Source of the DNA: Streptomyces camponoticapitis
Lineage (GTDB): Bacteria; Actinomycetota; Actinomycetes; Streptomycetales; Streptomycetaceae
Reading direction: 5' to 3'
DNA: 64,000 bases
Assembly: GCF_014646115.1 (NCBI RefSeq)
Contig: NZ_BMMV01000003.1
Location: 340,770 to 404,769 of the forward strand
Part shown: piece after piece, positions 7,537 through 16,339 of the stretch
Numbering within the stretch: the stretch's first letter is position 1
Layout: every line of letters starts with the position of its first letter
The notes under the pieces: model-generated
What the model was told of the DNA's origin: nothing
Seen by the model: the letters and a program-made list of their open reading frames with translations, nothing else
Database searches by the model: none
Made by a program: the position numbers and the translations under genes

Positions 7537-9039
7537 TCAGCCGGCCTTGTCGACGGAGACGTTGTCGAAGTCCGCGGCGGTGTTGAAGACCCGTACGCCG
7601 TTGGCCCCGCTGCCGTAGGTGGCATCGGTCACCGAGATCTTCGGCCTGGCCATGTCGTCGACGTACACCTTGATCTCGGAGCCGACGGCGGAGATTCGCA
7701 CGTGGTGGGACGGGCCGGCGGGGCGGGAGATCTTGGCGGACCCCAACTGAGTCCAGGAGTCGTTCACCCGGCCGAGTACCACCGTGCCGGCCGGGCTGAC
7801 GCCCGCGTAGTAGCCGGTGTAGCTGTCGACGCCGACCGCCGGGCGTGTGGCGCGGAAGATCAGCCCCGCGTCACCGCGCCCCGAGGTGACCTTGACGTCG
7901 GCGTCGTAGGTGAAGTCGGCGAAGTTCGTGTCGAGTAGCGCCTTGCCGCCTGGGGAAGCGGCTGCTCGATAGCGTCCGCCGTCGACCGACCACGAGCCTC
8001 CGTAGGTCTTCCACCCCAGCGCGTTGCCGTCGGCGAAGTTGTCCTCGACCTCCATCGTGACGGGCTCGATCGTGCCGTCCGCGTTGAAGTACATACGGTC
8101 GTAGGCCAGTTGGCGGTTGTTTCCGGCGGTCTCGCTCAGTGGCCTGCGGTGATAGACGATGTACCAGATGTCCGTGCCGGGCACATTGACCACGGAGTTG
8201 TGGCCGGAGCCCTTGGCCACGGCGGGGTCCTGGGCGAGTACCTTCTCGATCTTGGCGAAGGGGCCGGTCGGTGAGTCGGACATGGCGTAGGAGACCGAGT
8301 AGTTCGGGCCGGTCCAGCCTCCCTCGGACCACATCAGGTAGTACTTGCCGTCGCGCTTGAACATCTGCGAGCCCTCGACATAGTCCGCGGGCGTGATCTC
8401 CTTGTACGTACTGCCGTCGGGGAACGTGCCGAGGCTGGTCATGTCGTCATTGAGTTTGACGACGTTCGCGTGTCCCCAGCCTCCGTAGTACATGTAGGCC
8501 TGACCGTCGTCGTCGATGAAGACGTCCTGGTCGATGGGCTGGGCGCCGTTGTGGAACTGTCCGATCAGCGGGTGGCCGAGGGCGTCGGCGTACGGGCCCT
8601 CAGGCTTGTCCGCGACGGCGACGCCGATACCGCCGAGGCTGTCGTTGTCCTGGATGTCGTTGGCCGCGAAGAACAGGTAGTACTTGCCGTCGCGCTCGAC
8701 CGGCGCCGGCGCCCACACGGCGTACTCGGCCCAGGAGATGTCGGCGGTGGTCAGCACCTTCTCGTGCTTGGTCCAGTTGACCATGTCGGTCGAGGAGAAG
8801 GCGTCGAGGTAGGTCTGCTCCGCGTACGTCTTCGACGTGGTCGGATACACCCAGTAGGTGTCGTCGTACACGACAGTGTCCGGATCCGCGTACCAGCCGT
8901 CGACGAACGGATTGCCCGCCCCGACGACTTGCCGCGCGGGCACCGCGACGGCGGCACCGGGCGAGAACATGGCGACCAGGCAGCCCACGAGCAGTGCGGC
9001 TACGGCCTTTGCGTGGAGTCTGAGCACTCGAGCGTCCAT
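7537..9039 (-). CDS. Secreted GH43-family glycoside hydrolase with C-terminal LamG-like domain
   Basis: About 500 aa. The signal peptide spans residues ~1-32, with hydrophobic core AVAALLVGCLVAMF and Ala-rich cleavage site. The five-bladed GH43 propeller follows: GNPFVDGWYADPDTVVYDDTYWVY carries the catalytic-base Asp of the ADPD motif, WAPAPVERDGKYYLFFAAND is typical of the second blade, and VEGSQMFKRDGKYYLMWSEGG contains the general-acid Glu. Residues ~325-500 form a jelly-roll domain (VEDNFADGNALGWKTYGGSW... FNTAADFDNVSV), probably carbohydrate-binding. Start 9039 places the signal peptide at the N-terminus; 70 more upstream codons are Cys/Arg-rich and unconvincing. Likely substrates are arabinan, xylan side chains or galactan; exact specificity is not visible. 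Confidence 0.9.
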   Translation of the reverse strand: MDARVLRLHAKAVAALLVGCLVAMFSPGAAVAVPARQVVGAGNPFVDGWYADPDTVVYDDTYWVYPTTSKTYAEQTYLDAFSSTDMVNWTKHEKVLTTADISWAEYAVWAPAPVERDGKYYLFFAANDIQDNDSLGGIGVAVADKPEGPYADALGHPLIGQFHNGAQPIDQDVFIDDDGQAYMYYGGWGHANVVKLNDDMTSLGTFPDGSTYKEITPADYVEGSQMFKRDGKYYLMWSEGGWTGPNYSVSYAMSDSPTGPFAKIEKVLAQDPAVAKGSGHNSVVNVPGTDIWYIVYHRRPLSETAGNNRQLAYDRMYFNADGTIEPVTMEVEDNFADGNALGWKTYGGSWSVDGGRYRAAASPGGKALLDTNFADFTYDADVKVTSGRGDAGLIFRATRPAVGVDSYTGYYAGVSPAGTVVLGRVNDSWTQLGSAKISRPAGPSHHVRISAVGSEIKVYVDDMARPKISVTDATYGSGANGVRVFNTAADFDNVSVDKAG

Positions 9040-9215
9040 CGTCGGCAGCTCCGCATGTGGGGGTGGGCAGCACGAACACCGGTCTCGGCAGAACATTCCC
9101 GCACAGTAAGTAACAGGACCGTACACGTTCCACCAATGCTGCCCGCCCACCTGAGCGGCCGTCAATACCCGCGCGACCGTGCCGCGGGCGCACCCCGGGC
9201 GTCCGCATCGCCAAC

Positions 9216-9242
9216 AGCGGAGGCCTTGATCAGGCCTCCGCT
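9216..9242. terminator. Perfect 11-bp stem-loop, candidate terminator
   Basis: The arms AGCGGAGGCCT and AGGCCTCCGCT enclose a 5-nt loop. There is no T-run, which is common for Streptomyces terminators. No obvious gene ends beside it. Confidence 0.5.
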
Positions 9243-9902
9243 GCGTCATACGGGATCCGCTACCTCATGAAGTGGGGCAGTACGACCGTCCCGGCGAATT
9301 CGACGGCTTCTGGTGCTGTAGCGGCTACTACAGCGATCAGTGTGCACAGCCGTAACGTTTTTCCCCAGCTCTGCAGAGCCGTAGTCAGGATATTGCCGGC
9401 ACTACTACGTCTCACTTCAACCTCCTCTCCTGTGATCGCGCATCGTCGCTGCTGCGCTCAGCCGTGATCCTGGCACGGGAGCCGGGACAAGTCAGGGGCG
9501 CACACAGGGCGATCAAAGGCAGAGCGCGAGGTGCCCCATTCAGGCCATATGACCCGGGAATGAAGAACCTCGCGCTCTTGTCCTTGGTAGCCGCCAAGGA
9601 CGTGCTGCCCCTACCACAGCAGGCAGCGGATCCAACGACAAGTATGGGACCGACCGGGCAACTTGCCAAGCGGCGGAAAGCGTGCAGTCATGACTATCCC
9701 CGCTCGCTACCGGCTGTGACCGACTCCGGCCGGTTGTCGGGGACGGGGACCAGGTCGTGACATCGAAAGCTCGGGGCAATTTCATCGCTGATCGAGCTTC
9801 TCGGGGACATCTGTTGTGAAAGGATCACCGAGGGGATGGCTCTGATGTTCATCCGCGCTCAACAGGTCTCACCGTGGGCGATGAAGTCCCGTCAGAAAGT
9901 AG
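9243..9902. other. Long intergenic stretch without a supported gene
   Basis: I find no reading frame with a plausible Shine-Dalgarno sequence, codon bias or family motif here. Base composition falls towards the DUF397 gene. The stretch marks the left edge of a small accessory island. Confidence 0.5.
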
Positions 9903-9908
9903 TATAAG
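9903..9908 (+). promoter_or_regulatory. Candidate -10 box TATAAG for a leaderless DUF397 transcript
   Basis: TATAAG lies 5 nt before the ATG at 9914, with no clear Shine-Dalgarno sequence between. This spacing fits a leaderless mRNA starting at or next to the start codon. No good -35 box is evident. Confidence 0.4.
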
Positions 9909-9913
9909 TAAGA

Positions 9914-10105
9914 ATGTCGGATCTGTATGTAGCTCGCTGGAAGAAAAGCTCTTTCAGTGAAGAAGAAAACTGTGTTGAAATCGCTACGGGGAGTACTGTC
10001 CTGGTTCGTGACAGTAAGCGTGCTGTGATGGATTCACATCTCTCTTTTGATTATGGCGCGTGGCGAGCATTCGTTGGGCTCTGTAAAGCAGGAGATCAAA
10101 GCTAG
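9914..10105 (+). CDS. DUF397 domain protein
   Basis: A 63-aa protein with the DUF397 hallmarks: the W-K-K-S-S-F-S start region, an ENCVEIA strand, VLVRDSKR, and a C-terminal W-x-x-F-V segment. DUF397 proteins are small partners encoded next to XRE-DUF5753 regulators across Streptomyces; several such pairs behave as regulatory or toxin-antitoxin-like modules. Here the two genes are convergent rather than the usual tandem order. Codon use is less GC-biased than the flanks (AAA, AGT and TCT codons are frequent), a sign of recent acquisition. Confidence 0.9.
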   Translation: MSDLYVARWKKSSFSEEENCVEIATGSTVLVRDSKRAVMDSHLSFDYGAWRAFVGLCKAGDQS

Positions 10106-10136
10106 TCGCTGTTCGGTGTGACAGTCGTCTGATTTA

Positions 10137-10197
10137 CGGGCGCCCGCCCGGCTTCGCTCGGTTCGCGTAGATTCTGGTGAAGTCGGGCGGGCGCCCG
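10137..10197. terminator. Bidirectional terminator between DUF397 and XRE genes
   Basis: A perfect 14-bp inverted repeat (CGGGCGCCCGCCCG and its complement at 10137-10150 and 10184-10197) with a 33-nt loop sits exactly between the two convergent stops. Confidence 0.75.
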
Positions 10198-10206
10198 CGG
10201 TCAACT

Positions 10207-11091
10207 TCAGAAGTCACGCATGGCGTTCTGTAGCAATTTGGTCGTGGATTCCTTGCTGACGTCCTGTTCGAGCCCCCAGAAGGCTTCCAAGAAATAACTG
10301 GGAGTCTCGTCGTGAGGCGCGGAATCCAAGTCTTCTCTTGTGATGAAGGACATCCCTGAACTGCGCTCTATGTACAGAGCGTTACCATTCTTCCCGCCGT
10401 CAGGGAATTCGAAGATGACGTAAGACTTATTGAACAGACGGTAGGCTGCGCGAGAGAACGGCACGACGCGGATCTTCACTCTCTGGTCATCCATGAGGTC
10501 CAGTAGGTGGCGGAGTTGTCGACGCATGGTCGAGCGCAGCTCCGCGGCACGGCAGATGACACTCTGGTCAAGAATGAAGTGCAATTCTTTTTCGGGAAGC
10601 TCGAGCACCCTGGCCTGACGTTCCGCCCGCAGGTCCAGAAGTGCCTTCTCCCTCTTCGGGTCGTTCTCCAGGAAAAGATTGCGAGAGATCTCTCTCGTGT
10701 AGTCCTCGATCTGCAACAGGCCGGGCACGACCCTGGGCTCGTAGTTCCTTATCAGGGTTGCGGAGTTTTCGTAGCTCAAGAAGGTGCGGAACTGGGGCGT
10801 GGTGAACTCCCTGTACTCCTCCCACCACGCGTGACTCTTCATTCGCGCCAGCCGGGCCAACTGCACAAAATCCGCCACGGTCCCAGGATCGGATATACCG
10901 TAAAGTGGAAGCAGGGCGCGGATGTCGTTGACCGCTATCCCGACCCTCCCGGCTTCGATCCTAATGATTTTCGATGTGGACCATTCCATCTCCTCCGCCA
11001 CCTCACGCTGTGTCAATCCGGAGGCTTCTCTGGCCGACCTCAACCTGTCCCTCAGGCGTCCCCTGGTAAATAGCGGCTCCCGAGACGACAT
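10207..11091 (-). CDS. XRE-family regulator with DUF5753 domain
   Basis: A 294-aa protein. The N-terminal helix-turn-helix is at ~16-70 (LRSAREASGLTQREVAEEMEWSTSKIIRIEAGR). The DUF5753 domain follows at ~95-280 (YEPRVVPGLLQIEDYTR, ERQARVLELPEKELHFILDQSVICR, MRRQLRHLL, RVVPFS). These regulators usually control, or are antagonised by, a DUF397 partner, found here on the opposite strand. The ATG at 11091 is the only start that gives the full domain. Codon use is AT-richer than the chromosome average. Cytoplasmic DNA-binding protein; target genes are unknown. Confidence 0.93.
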   Translation of the reverse strand: MSSREPLFTRGRLRDRLRSAREASGLTQREVAEEMEWSTSKIIRIEAGRVGIAVNDIRALLPLYGISDPGTVADFVQLARLARMKSHAWWEEYREFTTPQFRTFLSYENSATLIRNYEPRVVPGLLQIEDYTREISRNLFLENDPKREKALLDLRAERQARVLELPEKELHFILDQSVICRAAELRSTMRRQLRHLLDLMDDQRVKIRVVPFSRAAYRLFNKSYVIFEFPDGGKNGNALYIERSSGMSFITREDLDSAPHDETPSYFLEAFWGLEQDVSKESTTKLLQNAMRDF

Positions 11092-11133
11092 GATTAACTC
11101 CAGGTGGCAGCGGTCACATCATTAACCAGCGCA

Positions 11134-11442
11134 TCAGCGGCGTAAACTATCTGCCGCGTGGCCTAAAGCGTCGTTGCAAGTGGCCGCGTGGCAGTTGGCC
11201 GTGAAAATCTGAGTGTCTAGCATATAAAGGCGCTCGGCAATAGACCCGCGGCGGAGCACATATGCCAGCTGAAGCGGTGAGGGCGCGCGGTGGCACCAGG
11301 CAATGAAGTTGTGCGCCTGCTGCATAGATCGCGGGCGCCAGAAGGATCCCGAGAAGTAATCGATCTCGCACAGAGCTGCACGAATTACGGTCTCCGCTGT
11401 CGCGACAAGGCTTGACGCGTCGCCGTAGTACGTCGCCCGCAC
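11134..11442 (-). CDS. Possible small hypothetical protein upstream of the XRE gene
   Basis: A 102-aa frame from a GTG at 11442 to a stop 42 bp before the XRE start. It reads as a plausible mixed-helix protein (VIRAALCEIDYFSGSFW, FIAWCHRAPSPLQLAYVLRRG, LYMLDTQIFTANCHA) and shares the lower GC of the island. There is no convincing Shine-Dalgarno sequence and I recognise no family. It could be the tail of a truncated gene. Confidence 0.3.
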   Translation of the reverse strand: MRATYYGDASSLVATAETVIRAALCEIDYFSGSFWRPRSMQQAHNFIAWCHRAPSPLQLAYVLRRGSIAERLYMLDTQIFTANCHAATCNDALGHAADSLRR

Positions 11443-12115
11443 GGGTGCGACGAGTGGACCTGGCCTGCGCGCCGATCGCGGCCGGGCGGAACCCGGTCGC
11501 GAGGACGTTGGCCTGAGTCGTGGCGCTTCTCCACGGCATGGTGGTCCCGCTGCTCCTTCTTGTCGGGCTGACCGCCGTCCTCGCCCTTGCCGGCTACGGA
11601 TTCGGGGGACTCGGCCGGGTTGGCTTCCGTCATGCCGACGCCGCGGTGTGGCTGTCGCCGGCGCGGTCGTCCAGGCGGAGGACGGCGGCACCAATTCGCC
11701 ACCCGCTCCGCCCTGCCGGTGGTCGCCCAAGGCGGAGCGTGTCATCGCCTGCACGGTGGACTCCGGTTCGTCCGCGAGACGACGGAACCCGGAGGGTTCA
11801 ATCCGGCCGCGCTGGGCTTCGCCCTCGCGTCCGCCCTGTGCGCTGCCGCGTTGGCTCTCGGATCGGTCCCGGACTGATTTCGGAGCCGTCAGCCGACCCG
11901 ACCTGTAGTACGTCCGGCGGACACGCGGGACGAGTGCGCTGTACCCGCAGGAGCGTTTCGCTGACCACGCTTTGACCGTGCTGCCGTTAGCGCCATCAAT
12001 GAGTTCGACGAGGGTCCTCGTGGTGACCCTACGGACCCCCAGGGAGGGACCAACGCCACGGGCCCGGCCGCAGCCGGTAGGCTGTAGCCGCTCCGTCGCT
12101 GGTGGGCGGGGCGTG
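11443..12115. other. No supported gene before tRNA-Ser
   Basis: Several overlapping open frames exist on both strands but none shows a start signal or recognisable motif. The stretch is probably degraded coding DNA of the accessory island. Confidence 0.45.
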
Positions 12116-12202
12116 GGTGGGTTGCCCGAGCGGCCTAAGGGAACGGTCTTGAAAACCGTCGTGGCAGCGATGTCACCGTGGGTTCAAATCCCACACCCAC
12201 CG
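12116..12202 (+). tRNA. tRNA-Ser (anticodon TGA)
   Basis: Acceptor arms GGTGGGT and ACCCACC pair perfectly, with discriminator G. The anticodon arm is ACGGT-CTTGAAA-ACCGT, giving TGA. A long variable arm (GGCAGCGATGTCACC region) and the T arm GTGGG-TTCAAAT-CCCAC follow, as expected for a class II tRNA. CCA is not encoded. Confidence 0.96.
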
Positions 12203-12848
12203 CGCAGGTGAAACGGCCTCTGACCAGGTGACACGGTCGGGGGCCGTTCCCGTGTCCGGCCCCGCGACCGACCGTCATTTCCCCCTTGGCTTTCCAGCCG
12301 AGTCGGCACGCCAGGGACACGGCAGTAGGTCAGATGGCGGCCGAAGCCCCAGATGCGTCCTGCGGCGGCGTCGCCACCCGGCCGATGTCTCCCAACGCGG
12401 ATCCTGGTCAAACATGACGAGCCCAGATCGGGCCAGATCCGCCGTCGCTGCGGCGGCCCAGATTCTGAAGACGGCCGACCCCGCTTGGCGGGGGTGGCCA
12501 CCCGGTGTGAGGCGGTTCAACTCCCGGAGCAACACCGTCAGTTACGTACCGGTGCCAGCGCTCGACGGTGAGACGTAGCCGTTGTTCTGGTACTGCCCGC
12601 CCTCGCGCTCCGAGCGCTTCGTCCAACCGGCGATCCTGCGCAACGCGGCTGCCTCGCTGTTCGTCCACCCGATGTCGTTCAACGAAGGGGATAGGACCTG
12701 AGGCCCGTGGTGGGCCCGATGTGGGCCCGACGTGGGTCCGGGGGCCCTGCGGATTGGGTCCGGCGACTACATAGCGTGGCGGCATACGCGTCACGGCTGG
12801 ACCGGGGGAGCCTGACTTATTCAGTGGGTTGTTGGAAAGGTTTCTCTG
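12203..12848. other. Spacer between tRNA-Ser and the toxin-like gene
   Basis: No complete gene is supported. A short frame near 12590-12700 reads RSERFVQPAILRNAAASLF and ends in a stop, which looks like the tail of a lost gene. GGGCCCGATGTGGGCCCGAC at 12715 is a short direct repeat. I see no copy of the tRNA-Ser 3' end here, so no att site is claimed. Confidence 0.4.
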
Positions 12849-15182
12849 TTGTCCGATTCACAGGGCCTGGCGTTCCAGGGCGGCCTACCGCAGCGCCGCT
12901 GGGAGTTGCCGCGATCGCTCGCCGGGACCCGAATTCTGTTGTATCTGATGTTCGCTCTCACGCTGCTGGGCGCCGTCGATGTACTCAACTCGCTGCTGGA
13001 GCTCGGCACCCGAATCACGCTGACGCTCAGTCTGGCGGCCGTGTACGCGATCGCGCCGGGAATCGCCGCTGTGATCCTGGCGCGTCGTCTGTGGACGGGT
13101 GGGAAGGTCGTCTGGTTCGCGTTGATCGCGCTTCAGGCGTGGTTGCTGGTCGGCAGCGTTGTCAATCTGTACGCGGGTTCGGCGCGCGGGGTCAGCCAGC
13201 TGCTGCTGCCAGGTGTGCTGTTGGCGCTGGTCAGTGTGGGTGCGAGCCGGGCTTGGTTCGAGCTGCCGGCGGAGCAGCGTGCTGTACGGCCGCGTTGGAC
13301 GCGTGAGCGGGTGCGTCGGGCGATCCCGTCCATTCCGCGGATGATCGGGTGGCGCAGGAGCGGCGGTCAGTCGACGGTCGAGTACGCGGGCATGGTGGGT
13401 CTGGTTGCCCTGATCATTGGCACGCTTCTTTTCGGCGGCGTGGGAACCCAGCTGGCGGGCGGTCTCCAGACCGCGGTCTGCAACATCCTCGGCGGCGACT
13501 GCGAGAGCGACACGGTCGCCGGGGACGGGGGTGACTCGGGCGGTAGTGGATCTGTCGGTGGAGGGTCTGTCGGTGGTGGTTCTGACGGTGGCGGGTCCAA
13601 CGGCGGGTCCAACGGCGGGTTCGACAGCGGTGGTTCGGACGGTGGTGGTTCGGACGGTGGCGGTTCGGACGGGGGTGGTTCGGACGGCGGTGGGGTGAAC
13701 GGCGGGTCTGACGGCGGTGGGTCCGACAGCGGTGGTTCTGTCGGTGGCGGGTCTGACGGCGGCGCGGAACACGGTGGTTCTGTCGGTGGCGGGTCTGATA
13801 CCGGTGGGGCGAACGGCGGGTCTGACGGTGGTGGAGCGGTCGCAGGTGGTGCGGCGGCTGCGGCTGGCGGGGCGGTTGCTGGTGGCGCTGCGGCTGGTGG
13901 CTCGGCTGCGGCCGGTGGTGCTGCAGCTAGTGGTGGTGCTGCGGCCGGTGGAGCGGTCGCTGGCGGGGCGGTTGTTGGTGGTGCTGCGGCTGGTGGCTCG
14001 GCTGCGGCTGGTGGTGCTGCAGCTAGTGGTGGTGCTGCCGCTGCCGGTGGTGCGGCTGGTGGCTCGGCTGCGGCTGGCGGCGCTGCCGCCGCTGGTGGTG
14101 CGGCTGCAGCCGGTGGAGCGGTTGCCGGTGGCGCTGCAGCCAGTGGTGGTGCTGCTGCCGCTGGTGGTGCGGCCGGTGGCTCTGCTGCTGCCGGCGGTGG
14201 CGCCGCTGCCGGTGGGGGGTCCAGCAGTGGTGGGTCGGACGGGGGTGCGTCCGATGGCGGTTCGGAGGGTGACACCGAAGACAGCGACGTCCCCGAAGAC
14301 AGCGAGACGGAATGCCCGAACGCCTCCAACGTCGCCTTCTTCGGCAGTGTGACCACCGGCGGGCCAGGCAGCGGGCGCTACACGCTCGCCTCGGCCGAGG
14401 CCCGGCGGGTTTACCTCAGCGGCGCTGCGCTCGCAGCCGCTCCCGGTGCCCCGAACGCCATGGCTCTGGCGCGGTCGGTATCGGGGGCCTCGCTTCCTGG
14501 CGTCGGTACGTTCCAAGACGTCAAGCACAAATTCGTCGTCGCTATTGGACTCAGCGAGCCGGCTCCGCCGACCAGGCCGGATCCGGAGCCCGATCCGGAG
14601 CCAGAGCCCCAGCCGGAGCCGGAGCCCGATCCCCAGCCGGAACCCGAGCCGGAACCCCAGCCCGGGTCCGAAATCGAGCAGGGGCAGACAGACTGCTCGG
14701 TCGCCAACCCCGGGAAGAACCCTCATCCGGAAGTCGCGGTCACGGACGTTGACACGTCTGGCCTGCCGAAGGATGTGAAGTGGCGTGACTCGGACGAGCC
14801 TCTGTACCGCTTCGACGACCGTCCCCCGAGCGAGATCTTCGTGGAGGACTTCGAGCCGAAGAATCCGGACAACTCGAACCTGTGGGACTTCACCAGGAGC
14901 AACACCGATTCGGCGTTCGTCTCGACGACAACGAGCGATGAACCGGATGATTTCTACACGACGAAGTACCGCTACGACATCGATCCGCCGGGTGGCATCG
15001 ACATCAACGAGACCCTCGGGGACGAAAGCCGGTATCCACACGAGAAGGAGATCGCCTTCCCCGGCGGGATCCAGTCGAAGTACATCAAGGGCGCCTGGGA
15101 GCTCGACTCGAACGGCAAACCTACGGGTGAGTTCATAGAGAACCCGTATTACGAGACACCGGAGGAGCGGCTGGAGGACTGA
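12849..15182 (+). CDS. Membrane-anchored polymorphic toxin candidate with pierisin/scabin-like ADP-ribosyltransferase C-terminus
   Basis: A 777-aa protein from a TTG start with GGAAAGG 8 nt upstream. Four membrane helices lie at ~28-50, 56-78, 86-107 and 114-132. A fifth pilin-like helix begins GGQSTVEYAGMVGLVALII (~172-197), the class III-type segment seen in many actinobacterial secreted or tethered toxins. A Gly/Ser/Asp/Asn linker (~225-330), an Ala/Gly linker (~330-465), a middle region (~495-575) and a Glu/Pro/Asp/Gln repeat (~575-610) follow. Residues ~636-755 match the ADP-ribosyltransferase pattern of pierisin and scabin: R654 in LYRFDDR, S692 in FVSTTTS, YRYDIDPPGGIDIN, and HEKEIAFPGGI. 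The catalytic pair is E732-x-E734 where that family has Gln-x-Glu. Scabin-type enzymes modify DNA guanine; the target here is unknown. No cognate immunity gene is recognised. Confidence 0.78.
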   Translation: MSDSQGLAFQGGLPQRRWELPRSLAGTRILLYLMFALTLLGAVDVLNSLLELGTRITLTLSLAAVYAIAPGIAAVILARRLWTGGKVVWFALIALQAWLLVGSVVNLYAGSARGVSQLLLPGVLLALVSVGASRAWFELPAEQRAVRPRWTRERVRRAIPSIPRMIGWRRSGGQSTVEYAGMVGLVALIIGTLLFGGVGTQLAGGLQTAVCNILGGDCESDTVAGDGGDSGGSGSVGGGSVGGGSDGGGSNGGSNGGFDSGGSDGGGSDGGGSDGGGSDGGGVNGGSDGGGSDSGGSVGGGSDGGAEHGGSVGGGSDTGGANGGSDGGGAVAGGAAAAAGGAVAGGAAAGGSAAAGGAAASGGAAAGGAVAGGAVVGGAAAGGSAAAGGAAASGGAAAAGGAAGGSAAAGGAAAAGGAAAAGGAVAGGAAASGGAAAAGGAAGGSAAAGGGAAAGGGSSSGGSDGGASDGGSEGDTEDSDVPEDSETECPNASNVAFFGSVTTGGPGSGRYTLASAEARRVYLSGAALAAAPGAPNAMALARSVSGASLPGVGTFQDVKHKFVVAIGLSEPAPPTRPDPEPDPEPEPQPEPEPDPQPEPEPEPQPGSEIEQGQTDCSVANPGKNPHPEVAVTDVDTSGLPKDVKWRDSDEPLYRFDDRPPSEIFVEDFEPKNPDNSNLWDFTRSNTDSAFVSTTTSDEPDDFYTTKYRYDIDPPGGIDINETLGDESRYPHEKEIAFPGGIQSKYIKGAWELDSNGKPTGEFIENPYYETPEERLED

Positions 15183-15215
15183 CGGCCGCCGCGGCGCGGT
15201 ACCGGCTACCGCTCA

Positions 15216-15248
15216 CCACCGGGTCGTGGGATTCCCACGGCCCGGTGG
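15216..15248 (+). terminator. Terminator hairpin after the toxin-like gene
   Basis: Arms CCACCGGG-T-CGTGGG and CCCACG-G-CCCGGTGG pair with one T-G wobble and a 3-nt loop, 34 bp after the stop. Confidence 0.75.
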
Positions 15249-15394
15249 TCCGTTTTCCGCCCCGGAGTGCGTCGGGCGATGACGAGACAGGTCAGGCCCT
15301 GGGTCTTCTGAGGTTCCTGAGGCAGGTTGCCTTCGCCGCGGCAACCACAGGGTCCGCTCCCGGTGCGACCTCAACGAGGCGCGGGGGCTGGCCC

Positions 15395-15862
15395 TTAGCC
15401 CGCCAGGAGCAGGTAGGCGACGACGCAGGCCATGATGCCCTGCCCCGCGACGGTCAGCCGCAGCCCCCAGATGTACTCACCGCTGTGGTATTTCCAGACG
15501 CCCGCGCTGCCTGCCCACAATTCGCGGGCGTGCCGAGCATTCGCTGAGGCCAGGCATCTGACCAGTGCCATCCGAGCCCTATGTATGGCTTGCACATACC
15601 TGAAAAAGAGTGCGGCTCCGCTCAGCGCTATCCCGACGCCGAGGACCAGGATGATCCGAAGGGCGAGCGGTAGCCCGAGCAGCTTGGAGAACGGGAGTTG
15701 CGTCAACGTCACCAATATGGACGTGAGCGAGACAGTCACGTACATATTGACGTGCTTGGCATCTTCACCGGCGATTTCTACCAGCGCCGTTATGTACTGC
15801 AACTTCCGTTCTTCCGGCCCCTCAAGATCTGAGTGATCTGTGGGAAATGAGTGAACTGCCAC
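15395..15862 (-). CDS. Small three-helix membrane protein, unknown function
   Basis: 155 aa from a GTG at 15862; the upstream extension of the frame is Pro/Arg-rich and unlikely. A soluble helix (~15-40, RKLQYITALVEIAGEDAK) precedes two membrane helices (VNMYVTVSLTSILVTL; ALRIILVLGVGIALSGAALFF). A Trp-rich loop and a C-terminal helix (VAGQGIMACVVAYLLL) follow. The layout recalls small effector or accessory membrane proteins, but no family is recognised. It is convergent with the toxin-like gene, so an immunity role is possible by position only. Confidence 0.6.
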   Translation of the reverse strand: MAVHSFPTDHSDLEGPEERKLQYITALVEIAGEDAKHVNMYVTVSLTSILVTLTQLPFSKLLGLPLALRIILVLGVGIALSGAALFFRYVQAIHRARMALVRCLASANARHARELWAGSAGVWKYHSGEYIWGLRLTVAGQGIMACVVAYLLLAG

Positions 15863-16339
15863 GGCGCCCCCCGGGTATGGCTGTTGGGTGAGAATGCCCG
15901 GAGCCGTGGTGGCGCACACCAGCGACTGTGGGGAGAGTCGGTCGGACGGCGTGAGATGGGCGTGGATCCGCAGGATGACCCCTAGGTCGGCTCGGCCGTC
16001 TGAGCATGGGGTTCCTCCCGGAGGGTTGGCGTTCACCTGCTCGGCGTCCCGCATCCGCCGGGGGGATTAGGGGGGGACAGCCTTCGACGCACGCCGGCCG
16101 GAGCGCTCCCAGCAGCCTCGGCACGTTCTTTCCGATCGTGATCAGGAGTAGTACTCGGGCAGAGTCGCGAAGCTGGCCTCGCCCCAGTCGCGAAATGGGC
16201 TTCACGGTACGGCAGTTGGTTCCTCTACCGGTCAGTATGTCCTTGTTCTCGAAAAGGCAACCGGTTCTGGACGCTTGGTCATAATCTGGGCGCCTGCCGG
16301 GCCCTTTGGGGGGTGCCCGGCCTCGATCAGAGGACGCAC
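15863..16339. other. Intergenic region, nothing supported
   Basis: Upstream sequences of two divergent genes. I see no further gene or strong inverted repeat. Confidence 0.4.

Noticed and set aside
9412-9669. An 85-codon minus-strand frame in the spacer before DUF397
   Set aside because: No Shine-Dalgarno sequence, mixed Cys/Arg composition, no recognisable fold.
12203-12848. Possible integration site at tRNA-Ser(TGA)
   Set aside because: No second copy of the tRNA 3' end and no integrase motif in the following kilobases.
13540-14270. The Gly/Ser/Ala-repeat DNA considered as a CRISPR or non-coding repeat array
   Set aside because: The repeats are in-frame codon repeats of variable length (GGT/GGC, GCG/GCT) continuous with coding sequence on both sides; no spacer-repeat structure.
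12885-15041. A 718-codon minus-strand frame with Thr-rich repeats opposite the toxin-like gene
   Set aside because: The repeats are the complement of the Gly/Ala linkers; no start signal or domain.
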